NCBI GenBank assembly: GCA_905235375.1
Contig: CAJOLH010000064.1
Span: forward strand, 1 to 34,246
DNA length: 34,246 bases
DNA from: an uncultured Bacteroidales bacterium
Lineage (GTDB): Bacteria; Bacteroidota; Bacteroidia; Bacteroidales; UBA3663
Direction: 5' to 3'
The notes under the pieces are model-generated. The model saw only the letters and a list, made by a program, of their open reading frames with translations, searched no databases and was not told the origin of the DNA. This document shows positions 15,767 to 22,748 of this stretch, piece after piece. The position numbers were made by a program, and so were the translations under genes. Each line of letters begins with the position of its first letter. Position 1 is the first letter of the stretch.

Positions 15767-17263
15767 TTAGCAGAAAGGATTCTCGGTGGGATAGTAGTTG
15801 CCTTTCGGGAAGTTGTAGTCGATTTCGTCAACGGGGATGCCCATGTACTTGAGAACCTCCCAGAAGTACTTGCCCTGATGGCCGAACATAACGGCGCAGT
15901 GGTGTGGATAGTGCTTCTCGATGAGGACGTGACGATAGAAACGGCTCATGTTCTTGATGCCGAAGGTGCCGATTGAGCCGAACGAACGGGTAGCCACTGG
16001 CAGGATCTCGCCCTGGGCAACGTAAGCGCGGAGACGGGTGTCGGCGGTTGACTGCAGACGATAAACGGTAGCGAGACCTGGCTTCAGGTCGCCTTCGAGT
16101 GTACCGTTGGTAACCTCTACCGGCAGCGCACGGGCCATAATGCGCTGGAAGCACATCTTGCAGTTGCAAACCTTGTTCGAAGCCGTATTGCCGCAGTGGA
16201 AGCCCATGAAGATCTCCTTGTCGGTGTAGGTGTCGCACAGGAACTTCTTGCCCTTGATGCTCTCCTCGTACATATCGGCAGGTACAGTGTTGTTGATGTC
16301 GAGCAAGGTAACGGCATCCTGGGTGATGCAGGTTCCAATGTACTCCGACAGGGCGCCGTAGATGTCAACCTCGCAGGCAACGGGGATGCCACGCGAAGTC
16401 AGGCGGCTGTTCACATAGCAAGGAACGAAGCCGAACATGGTCTGGAAAGCAGGCCAGCACTTGTTGGCCATAGCCACGAACTGACGCGAGCCCTTATGAG
16501 CCTCGATCCAGTCGGTCAGGGTGAGTTCGTACTGGGCGAGCTTGGGAAGCACATGAGGAATCTTGTTGCCGGTGCCAAGCTCTGCAACCATATCCTTCAC
16601 AACGTCGTCGATGCGTGGATCGCCTGCATGCTTCTGGAAAGCCTCAAGCAGGTCGAGCTCGGAGTTCTCCTCGATTTCAACGTCAAGATCATAAAGGGCA
16701 CGGATGGGTGCGTTGCAAGCCAGGAAGTTGTTGGGACGTGGACCGAAGGTGATGATCTTCAGGTTCTGCAGACCCACGATAGCACGGGCAATGGGCAGGA
16801 ACTCATGGATTAGTTCGGCACAATGGGCAGCATCACCCACGGGCTCCTCGGGAATGTAGGCACGGGTCTTGCGGATATCCAAAGCCTGGCTGGCGTTCAA
16901 CATTCCACAATAAGCGTCGCCACGACCATCGATCAGGTCAGCCTGTGTCTCTTCAGCAGCAGCACAGAACATCGTTGGGCCTTGGAACCAATCGGCTATC
17001 ATTGTCTCAGAGATCTCAGGACCGAAGTTGCCAAGATAAACGCAAAGGGCGTTGCATCCTGCCTTCTTCACATCCTCAAGAGCCTGCTGAGCGTGAATCT
17101 CACTCTCCACTATACAGATAGGACACTCGTAGATATCGGCATTGCCGAACTTCTCTACATACTTGGCGATAACGGCCTTGCGGCGGTTAACAGCCAATGA
17201 CTCGGGGAAACAGTCGCGACTAACGGCGACGATTCCGACTTTGATTACAGGTACATTTTTCAT
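15767..17263 (-). CDS. L-fucose isomerase-like protein (second of two)
   Basis: A 498-residue cytoplasmic isomerase of the FucI/AraA superfamily. I chose the ATG at 17263 (MKNVPVIKVGIVAVS), because the upstream in-frame ATG at 17323 would lie beside the -7 box. Likely metal and catalytic residues are E298 (ACEVD) and D322 (LLDINNT), again 24 residues apart as in E. coli FucI from memory. H356 (FHCGN) and H454/H455 (PHHCAV) are further candidates. It is clearly diverged from the isomerase at 2661-4085, so it probably has a different substrate such as L-fucose or D-arabinose. No kinase or aldolase partner lies beside it; the next genes are an esterase and a LuxR-type regulator. Confidence 0.82.
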   Translation of the reverse strand: MKNVPVIKVGIVAVSRDCFPESLAVNRRKAVIAKYVEKFGNADIYECPICIVESEIHAQQALEDVKKAGCNALCVYLGNFGPEISETMIADWFQGPTMFCAAAEETQADLIDGRGDAYCGMLNASQALDIRKTRAYIPEEPVGDAAHCAELIHEFLPIARAIVGLQNLKIITFGPRPNNFLACNAPIRALYDLDVEIEENSELDLLEAFQKHAGDPRIDDVVKDMVAELGTGNKIPHVLPKLAQYELTLTDWIEAHKGSRQFVAMANKCWPAFQTMFGFVPCYVNSRLTSRGIPVACEVDIYGALSEYIGTCITQDAVTLLDINNTVPADMYEESIKGKKFLCDTYTDKEIFMGFHCGNTASNKVCNCKMCFQRIMARALPVEVTNGTLEGDLKPGLATVYRLQSTADTRLRAYVAQGEILPVATRSFGSIGTFGIKNMSRFYRHVLIEKHYPHHCAVMFGHQGKYFWEVLKYMGIPVDEIDYNFPKGNYYPTENPFC

Positions 17264-17312
17264 ATTACAATAGAAGTGTATAAGGTAATTGTTTATGATG
17301 TCTTTCAGGCGG

Positions 17313-17328
17313 CAAAGATACAAATATA
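17313..17328 (-). promoter_or_regulatory. Two adjacent -7 boxes upstream of the second isomerase gene
   Basis: On the minus strand TATATTTG (17321-17328) and TATCTTTG (17313-17320) are adjacent, and both fit TAnnTTTG. No good -33 TTTG stands at 20 nt from either. Transcription would start about 40-50 nt before the ATG at 17263. Confidence 0.5.
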
Positions 17329-17431
17329 ATTTGATATAAACTCTTTTTTTTGCAGAAAATTTTCCATTAAACCCTTTTTTTCACCTATTTTATAATAAAT
17401 TTCATTCTTTACACTACAAAGTGACCCTTTT

Positions 17432-17466
17432 TTTGTTTTATATTCCAAAAATTCTCCTTATATTTG
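17432..17466 (+). promoter_or_regulatory. Promoter at the head of module A2, reading toward the DUF169 gene
   Basis: TATATTTG (17459-17466) matches the -7 box; TTTG at 17432-17435 stands 23 nt upstream, slightly too far. The bases from CCAAAA through the -7 box and GCAGCG are shared with the promoter of module A1, so the promoter appears to be part of the repeat. Confidence 0.5.
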
Positions 17467-17918
17467 CAGCGTCCATTTCGACATATCGAAAAGCTGAAAC
17501 AATAAAGTTTTCGTTGATTTCGTTATTTTCATAGTTTTCGGAATCCAAAAATACGATGGATGTAATTCCGAAAAAGTCCGAAAATTAGATCACGGATCAT
17601 GAGGATTCAACGGATGATTGTCCGAATAAGGGCACACAGATTCGCACAGATCCACACAGATCTTTGCTTGCGCATCTCAATGATAGTCCATTCCTCTACG
17701 GATTTCTCGGATTGAACGGATTTATTTTTGACCGAGCCGCTAATCTGATAAATCTGCGAAATCTGTAGAGATGTAAGGACACAGACTTTTTGCTTGCGCA
17801 CTCTCGGGTTAGTCCATAAAGTCCGTGCTTTCCGCCCAGTGGTCGGCGAAGCAATGACCACTGGTTTCCCTTGGGACGACAGATAATCCGTGTGATTCGT
17901 GCGATCCGTGATCGAAAA
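17459..17918 (+). repeat. Module A2: promoter-bearing leader repeat upstream of the DUF169 gene
   Basis: The same ordered blocks as module A1 appear here in direct orientation toward the downstream ATG (17934). These are the -7 box, the TTTCGACATATCGAAA stem-loop, ACAATAAAGTTTTCGTTGA, TACGATGGATGTAATTCCGA, and CACAGATTCG-type repeats. Two GCTTGCGCA blocks ending in TAGTCC follow, then the 9-bp hairpin and CGTGTGATTCGTG repeats. The CACAGATT runs near 17635 and the CTGCGAAATCTGTAG run near 17752 are partly complementary and could pair. It fills most of the 670-nt divergent region; no gene is seen there. Confidence 0.8.
17836..17864. repeat. Conserved 9-bp hairpin (copy 2)
   Basis: CCAGTGGTC (17836-17844) and GACCACTGG (17856-17864) enclose an 11-nt loop. 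The stem is identical to copy 1 (12034-12062), and the loop is the reverse complement of that copy, as expected from its opposite orientation. Confidence 0.8.
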
Positions 17919-17933
17919 AAACCTACTACCATC

Positions 17934-18645
17934 ATGACAAACGTACAAGACTTTATCCAAAACTACCGAGAGGCCTTTGGCAGCAAGGCTCCTCTGCCAT
18001 TGTTGTTTGGCTACAGCAATCAACCCATTGCCGCGACAGAAAAAATAGGCGGCTGCTTCTTCAGGTCTCAACGAGGCACGCGACGGTGTGCCCGTAAGCC
18101 TCAGCGCCGATGTCATCGGTTGCGGTGGCGGCAAACTCTACACTGGCTTCTCCGACATGCCAGAACGCGTGCCCAAATTTGTGTCGCTGACCGAGAAGTA
18201 CAAGAAAACACCTGAGATGGTGAAAGATTATATCGACTCCTTGCAGATTCGACGTGCCGAGAAACCCTATCTGAACTTCATCCGAGTCGATAAGGTCGAA
18301 ACATTCGACAATGTTGAGGGTATCCTCTTCTATGCCACTCCCGATATGCTTTCGGGTCTATGCGGTTGGGCGTACTTCGACAATAACGAGCCCGACGCCG
18401 TGGTGTCGCAGTTCGGATCGGGATGCAGTTCGGTAGTGTCGATGACGGTAGTCGAGAATGCTCGCAATGGCCATCGTTGTTTCCTCGGACTGTTTGACCC
18501 ATCCGTGCGCCCATGGGTAGGTCGCGACGAACTGAGCTTCACCATTCCTTTCAGCCGATTCGTCACGATGATGGAAACGATGAAAGAGTGCTTCCTCTTC
18601 GACTCCCACGCCTGGCAGAAGGTGAAGGCCAGGATGGAAGAGTAG
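17934..18645 (+). pseudogene. DUF169 family protein gene interrupted by a frameshift
   Basis: Translation from the ATG at 17934 gives MTNVQDFIQNYREAFGSK...GGCFF. It then leaves frame at about 18063, and the family-like sequence resumes in the next frame as GLNEARDGVPVSLSADVIGCGGGKLYTGF, running unbroken to the stop at 18645. Restoring the frame (a net gain of two bases or loss of one near TTCTTCAGGTCTC) would give a protein of about 236 residues. It resembles the DUF169 (COG2043) family, whose function is unknown. The second part has no internal stops over about 193 codons, so the lesion is recent or is a sequencing or assembly error. No slippery heptamer for programmed frameshifting was seen. 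The upstream region is module A2. Confidence 0.8.
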
Positions 18646-18699
18646 ATTATTCCCGCTTGAGCCAATTACTCAGATTGTCGATAACAAAACGATGTTTGG

Positions 18700-18839
18700 G
18701 GTCGCTTCGCTCAAAATTATTAGAAAATTAATTTTTAAAATTATCAAAAAAGATGGTCCAAAATAGCCATGACCAATTTCGACTCGTTTTTCTTATAATT
18801 TTTTGATTTGATTTTTTTATAATTTTGAGCGAAGCGACC
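18700..18839. repeat. Module B2: 140-bp MITE-like palindrome
   Basis: Perfect 21-bp terminal inverted repeats begin GGTCGCTTCGCTCAAAATTA and end with the exact reverse complement. The AT-rich interior is partly palindromic and clearly homologous to module B1 (11832-11969), including the shared GACCAAT.TCG and TTTTTCTTATAATTTTTTGA blocks. No coding capacity. It lies between the DUF169 gene and preA. Confidence 0.8.
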
Positions 18840-18928
18840 ATTTACGCGATATGACGTTACAAAAATAATTCATGTTTATTCATGATTTCGTGTTAAAAAA
18901 AGACGCATATAATTATCGTTAATTTTGG
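18840..18928 (+). repeat. Module C1: ATTCATG/TTCGTG periodic repeat directly upstream of preA
   Basis: After the junction ACGCGATATGACGTTAC come near-10-nt repeats (ATTCATGTTT, ATTCATGATT, TCGTGTTA), an A-run and GACGCATATAATTATCGTTA. An inverted copy spans 30494-30574 with about 90% identity by eye, and another copy starts at 22621. The last bases contain a -7-like TAATTTTG box facing preA. Confidence 0.75.
18920..18927 (+). promoter_or_regulatory. Possible -7 box supplied by module C1
   Basis: TAATTTTG fits TAnnTTTG and lies 25 nt before the preA ATG, but there is no TTTG at the -33 position. The same bases are present in the inverted copy near 30494. Confidence 0.3.
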
Positions 18929-18952
18929 CTACATACTTAACCCTCACTCCCC

Positions 18953-20449
18953 ATGACACCCCGACTTCATCCCAAAGAGGAAGCATCGCGCTGCCTGCTC
19001 TGCGTCGATGCCCCATGCAGCAAAGCCTGCCCCAACGGAGACCCCGCACGCGCCATCCGCGCCATTCGTTTCGATAACCTTCCCCTCGCCCGTCAATGGG
19101 TGTCGCAATGCTCCGATGAGGAGCTCCAGGCCGCCGAGCAAGCCTGCATCCATTACGACAGGCCCATCCGCATCCGTGAACTGCTGCGTACCGCCGAGAC
19201 CCTGACACAAGAAGATCCCCAGCACGCCGCCTCTTCGACCGACGCGCTTCCCGACCTCAGCATCGACTTCTGCGGCATTCCTTGCGAAAACCCCTTCTTC
19301 CTCGCTTCGTCAGCCATCTGCACCAACTACGAGATGGTGGCACGTGCCTTCGAGGCAGGATGGGGAGGCGTGTTCTATAAGACCATCTGTATGCAGGACA
19401 TCCACGAGGTGTCGCCCCGCTTCGATGCAGTCCACACCGATGACAATGGCGACTTCTACGGGTTCCGCAACATGGAACAGCTGAGCGAAAACCCCGTGCG
19501 CATGGATTTCGACATCCTGAAACGCCTGAAGAAGGACTATCCCTCGAAAGTCGTTGTCGCTTCCATCATGGGGCAGACCGAGCGGCAGTGGATCGTGCTG
19601 GCCAAGATGGCTGAACGTGCAGGCTGCGATGCCGTCGAACTCAACTTCTCCTGCCCGCAGATGCGACTGGCCGGCATGGGCTCCGACGTAGGCCAGAACC
19701 CTGAGCTCGTCACCTTCTACACGGCCTACGTGAAGCGCAATGTCTCCATCCCCGTCATCCCGAAGATGACCCCCAACATTACCCAAATCAACGAACCTGC
19801 CATGGGTGGCTTCTTTGCCGGAGCCGATGCCATCTCGGCCATCAACACCATCAAGAGTGTCACGATGACCGACCGCGCCAGCATCGCGCAGAAGAAGACC
19901 GTCTCGGGCTACTCGGGCCGTGCCGTCAAACCCATCGCCTTGCGCCACATCCTCGAGATGGCAAAGAATCCCGTCATGAAGAACATCCAGTTCAGCGGCA
20001 TCGGCGGAATAGAGACGTGGCGCGACGCACTGGAATTCATCCAGCTGGGATGCCGCAACGTGCAGATATGCACCGCAGTCATGCAGTATGGCTACCGCAT
20101 CATCGACGACCTCGTGCTCGGCCTGCAGACCTATATGCAGCAGCGTGGTGTGAAGCACCTGGCAGACCTCGTAGGCGAAGAACTGCCCAACTTCGTCACG
20201 CCTTCCGAGCTCGACCGCAGCACCATCGTCTATCCGACGATCGACACCCGTCGCTGCATCGGATGCGGACGTTGCTATACGTCGTGCATGGATGGAGGCC
20301 ATCAGGCCATCACCTTCGACGCGGTGACACGTCGCCCCCACATCGTCGGCACGCGCTGCGTAGGCTGTCACCTCTGCCGCCTTGTCTGCCCGACAGGGGC
20401 CATCGGCATGGCGAAGAGGATTGAGAAGAAATCCCACAAGTCAAGTTGA
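18953..20449 (+). CDS. preA: PreA-like dihydropyrimidine dehydrogenase subunit with extra N-terminal Fe-S region
   Basis: A 498-residue cytoplasmic flavoprotein that should reduce uracil/thymine, or run the reverse reaction, with electrons passed through Fe-S clusters. Residues from about 103 onward match PreA: the FMN barrel with VELNFSCPQM, GMGSDVGQNPELV, KMTPNI, SGYSGRAVKPIALR and SGIGGIETW, then a C-terminal ferredoxin with CIGCGRCYTSC and CVGCHLCRLVCP. The first roughly 95 residues are extra compared with E. coli PreA (about 411 residues). They resemble the N-terminal Fe-S helical domain of PreT and mammalian DPD (C14, C17, C22, C26 in RCLLCVDAPCSKACP), but the second cysteine set is reduced to C53 and C65. 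No preT gene is seen in the window, so the electron donor is unknown. Confidence 0.88.
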   Translation: MTPRLHPKEEASRCLLCVDAPCSKACPNGDPARAIRAIRFDNLPLARQWVSQCSDEELQAAEQACIHYDRPIRIRELLRTAETLTQEDPQHAASSTDALPDLSIDFCGIPCENPFFLASSAICTNYEMVARAFEAGWGGVFYKTICMQDIHEVSPRFDAVHTDDNGDFYGFRNMEQLSENPVRMDFDILKRLKKDYPSKVVVASIMGQTERQWIVLAKMAERAGCDAVELNFSCPQMRLAGMGSDVGQNPELVTFYTAYVKRNVSIPVIPKMTPNITQINEPAMGGFFAGADAISAINTIKSVTMTDRASIAQKKTVSGYSGRAVKPIALRHILEMAKNPVMKNIQFSGIGGIETWRDALEFIQLGCRNVQICTAVMQYGYRIIDDLVLGLQTYMQQRGVKHLADLVGEELPNFVTPSELDRSTIVYPTIDTRRCIGCGRCYTSCMDGGHQAITFDAVTRRPHIVGTRCVGCHLCRLVCPTGAIGMAKRIEKKSHKSS

Positions 20450-20538
20450 GCGAATGCGAAAGTTGAGTAAAAACGCTCCTCAGGAACAAAATGCAGAATA
20501 TTTGGACAAATCTACCAATCGAATACACAGAAAAGCTA

Positions 20539-20546
20539 TACCTTTG
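20539..20546 (+). promoter_or_regulatory. -7 box upstream of the GH2 gene
   Basis: TACCTTTG matches TAnnTTTG and lies 32 nt before the ATG at 20579. No TTTG stands at the usual -33 distance (the nearest is 34 nt upstream). It is probably the start point of the polysaccharide utilisation locus transcript. Confidence 0.5.
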
Positions 20547-20578
20547 CGTCGTCAAAACCAACAAACAAAAACGAACGC

Positions 20579-22432
20579 ATGAGAAAATCAGACATCTTAG
20601 CAGCAGCCATCGCCATGCTGTTGACTGTCCAGACCTATGGCGGCACAATTCCTCGTTCGGAATATCCACGACCCCAGTTTGAGCGTCAAGAATGGGTGTG
20701 CCTGAATGGCGAATGGACCTGCCGATTCGATTTCGGACAAAGCGGAATCGAGAGTGGTTATCAGTCAAGCAAGGGATTCGACCAGCCCATCACCGTCCCG
20801 TTCTGCCCCGAGAGCACATTGTCGGGCATCGGGCATACCGACTTCATCCCTGCCCTGTGGTACCACCGCACCATCAGTATTCCCCAGTCGTGGGAAGGGC
20901 GCCACGTCATCCTGCATTTCGGGGGCGTCGATTACAAGTCGCAGATCTTCATCGATGGGAAGCACGTCTTCACGCACTATGGCGGAGCAGCTTCGTTCGA
21001 AGTGGACATCACACGATACATAACGCCAGGCGCCAGCGCGGATATGGTGGTATATGTGGAGGATGATGTCCGTTCGCAACTGCAGCCGGGTGGCAAGCAG
21101 AGCCGCCGCCTGAACAGCTATGAGTGCTTCTACACCCGAGTGACAGGCATCTGGTCAACCGTCTGGCTGGAGCCTGTAGCAAAGGGCGGACTGAAGAAGG
21201 TAAAGATCACTCCCGACCTTGACAACAGCCATTTCCTCCTGGAGCCGGTATTTTACGAGACCGATGGCGGCAATACGCTTTCGGTCGTCATCAGGGATGG
21301 ACAGAAGATTGTCTTCAAGGGCGAAACCAGGGCCAGCAACAACGCGTCGCTTGCCGCCCATATCAGGAATATAAAGCCCTGGTCGCCCGAACAACCCTTC
21401 CTCTACGATGTGGAATACACTGTAAAGGACGCCCAGGGCAATGTGATCGACCGGGTAACGTCGTACGCAGGAATGCGAAAGTCGGAGCTTCGCGGACGCG
21501 TGTTCTATCTGAACAACGAGCCCTACTACCAGCGCCTTGTGCTCGACCAGGGCTATTACCCCGACGGCCTGTGGACCGCACCCTCCGACGAGCAGCTCAA
21601 GCGTGACATCCTCCTGGCCAAGGAGGCAGGCTTCAATGGCGCACGACTGCATCAGAAGGTGTTCGACCAGCGCTATTTCTATTGGGCCGACCGCCTCGGC
21701 TACCTCACGTGGGGCGAGTCGCCGTCGTGGGAGATGGACTGGACCAACCAGATAGCAGCCCGCAACATGATGGCGGAATGGGAGGAATGTGTGGAGCGTG
21801 ACTTCAATGCGCCGAGCCTGGTCGCCTGGTCGCCGCTCAACGAGACCTGGTGCCCCGACCGCGACGGCCAGCGCGCCCGCCTCACCAACGACCTGTACTT
21901 CATCACCAAGCGCCTCGACCGCACGCGCCCCGTGGTGACAGCCAGCGGAGGCTATCATGCAGGGTTCACCGACATCTATGCCGAACACACCTACACGCAG
22001 GATCCCATCGCCCTTCATGAGCAACTGCGCGAAAAGGAGGACGGCGCGGTCTATGTGCAGGCTCCCGACTTCAGTGCCCCCTACAATGGCGAGGCATATA
22101 TGATCGACGAATTCGGCGGCATACGCTGGATTCAGAAGATGCAGGCCAAGGAAGTGGCTCCCGAGGGTCAGTTCTGGGGATATGGCAACGACCCCGTGAC
22201 GCTGGAGGAGTTCTATCGCCGACTGGAGGACCAGGTCAACGTGATACTGAGCCTCGACCATATCTGCGGATTCTGCTACACCCAAATCGTGGATGTCGAA
22301 CTCGAAAAGAACGGCATCTACACCTACGACCGCGAACAGAAGTTCGATATGGAGCGGATCAGGAGCATCTTCACGAAGTCGCGCACCCAGGCGAAGGAGG
22401 AGGTCAGCCGAATGCTCCAGAAGAACCAATAA
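20579..22432 (+). CDS. Glycoside hydrolase family 2 enzyme (beta-galactosidase/glucuronidase type)
   Basis: A 617-residue secreted enzyme with a signal peptide (about residues 1-21). The N-terminal jelly-roll sugar-binding domain (about 30-200, with LNGEWTCRFDFG and TRVTGIWSTVWLEPV) is followed by an immunoglobulin-like domain and a TIM barrel from about 305. The acid/base is E422 in SPLNETW and the nucleophile E511 in MIDEFGG, as expected for GH2. Family members remove terminal beta-galactose, glucuronate, mannose or arabinose units; which one applies is not clear. It opens the plus-strand locus. Modules A4 and C2 separate it from the next gene. The length is at the short end for GH2, without the extra C-terminal domains of LacZ. 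Confidence 0.92.
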   Translation: MRKSDILAAAIAMLLTVQTYGGTIPRSEYPRPQFERQEWVCLNGEWTCRFDFGQSGIESGYQSSKGFDQPITVPFCPESTLSGIGHTDFIPALWYHRTISIPQSWEGRHVILHFGGVDYKSQIFIDGKHVFTHYGGAASFEVDITRYITPGASADMVVYVEDDVRSQLQPGGKQSRRLNSYECFYTRVTGIWSTVWLEPVAKGGLKKVKITPDLDNSHFLLEPVFYETDGGNTLSVVIRDGQKIVFKGETRASNNASLAAHIRNIKPWSPEQPFLYDVEYTVKDAQGNVIDRVTSYAGMRKSELRGRVFYLNNEPYYQRLVLDQGYYPDGLWTAPSDEQLKRDILLAKEAGFNGARLHQKVFDQRYFYWADRLGYLTWGESPSWEMDWTNQIAARNMMAEWEECVERDFNAPSLVAWSPLNETWCPDRDGQRARLTNDLYFITKRLDRTRPVVTASGGYHAGFTDIYAEHTYTQDPIALHEQLREKEDGAVYVQAPDFSAPYNGEAYMIDEFGGIRWIQKMQAKEVAPEGQFWGYGNDPVTLEEFYRRLEDQVNVILSLDHICGFCYTQIVDVELEKNGIYTYDREQKFDMERIRSIFTKSRTQAKEEVSRMLQKNQ

Positions 22433-22482
22433 ACCCATTCTATATAACAACATCGAAAAACAACGGAAACGACTACAAAATA

Positions 22483-22612
22483 TTTTCGGACTTTTTCGTC
22501 TTTTCGGACTTTTTCGGAATTACTAACAATGTGATTTTATTCCGAAAACATCGAAAATAACGAAATTTACGAAAACTTTATTGTCCCAGCTTTTCCAGCT
22601 TTTAGATCCTTG
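22483..22612 (-). repeat. Module A4: partial copy of leader repeat A, with an 18-nt tandem duplication
   Basis: Read on the minus strand this matches the 5' part of module A: ATAAAGTTTTCGTAAATTTC, repeated TTTCG blocks and CGGAATAAAATCACATTG, then GTAATTCCGAAAAAGTCCGA. The promoter box and the hairpin half are missing. The plus strand carries an 18-nt tandem duplication (22483-22500 and 22501-22518, two differences). Together with C2 it fills the 316-nt gap between GH2 and the ELWxxDGT gene. Confidence 0.65.
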
Positions 22613-22620
22613 TTTTTCAA

Positions 22621-22690
22621 GGGCGACCATTGACGCGATATGACGTCACACAAAAATTCATGTGAATTCACGATAATTCGTGTTAAGAAA
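22621..22690 (+). repeat. Module C2: 10-nt periodic repeat upstream of the ELWxxDGT gene
   Basis: GGGCGACC, a remnant of the right end of module B, is followed by ATTGACGCGATATGACGTCA. Three consecutive 10-mers come next: ATTCATGTGA, ATTCACGATA and ATTCGTGTTA. The B/C junction is the same as in B2/C1, although no full module B is present here. It ends about 58 nt before the ATG at 22749. Confidence 0.7.
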
Positions 22691-22748
22691 AACCCCGAAC
22701 AATCATCAATCAACCCTTAACAATAAACCAACACTAATCATTATCATT

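Noticed and set aside
17636..17780. CRISPR-like array (regularly repeated CACAGAT units)
   Set aside because: The repeats are only about 10 nt, degenerate and without unique spacers, and there are no cas genes.
17607..18134. Open frame on the minus strand across module A2 and the DUF169 gene; similar small frames at 11972-12169, 12166-12375 and 30541-30738
   Set aside because: They translate repeat DNA, have no family resemblance and no start context, and conflict with structured repeats.
17934..18645. Programmed frameshifting in the DUF169 gene
   Set aside because: No slippery heptamer or downstream pseudoknot was seen at the junction; mutation or sequencing error is simpler.
18953..20449. 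PreA seems to lack the active-site Cys of mammalian dihydropyrimidine dehydrogenase (Val in GMGSDVGQ)
   Set aside because: As I recall it, E. coli PreA has the same GSDVGQ sequence, so this is normal for the bacterial subunit and not a sign of inactivation.
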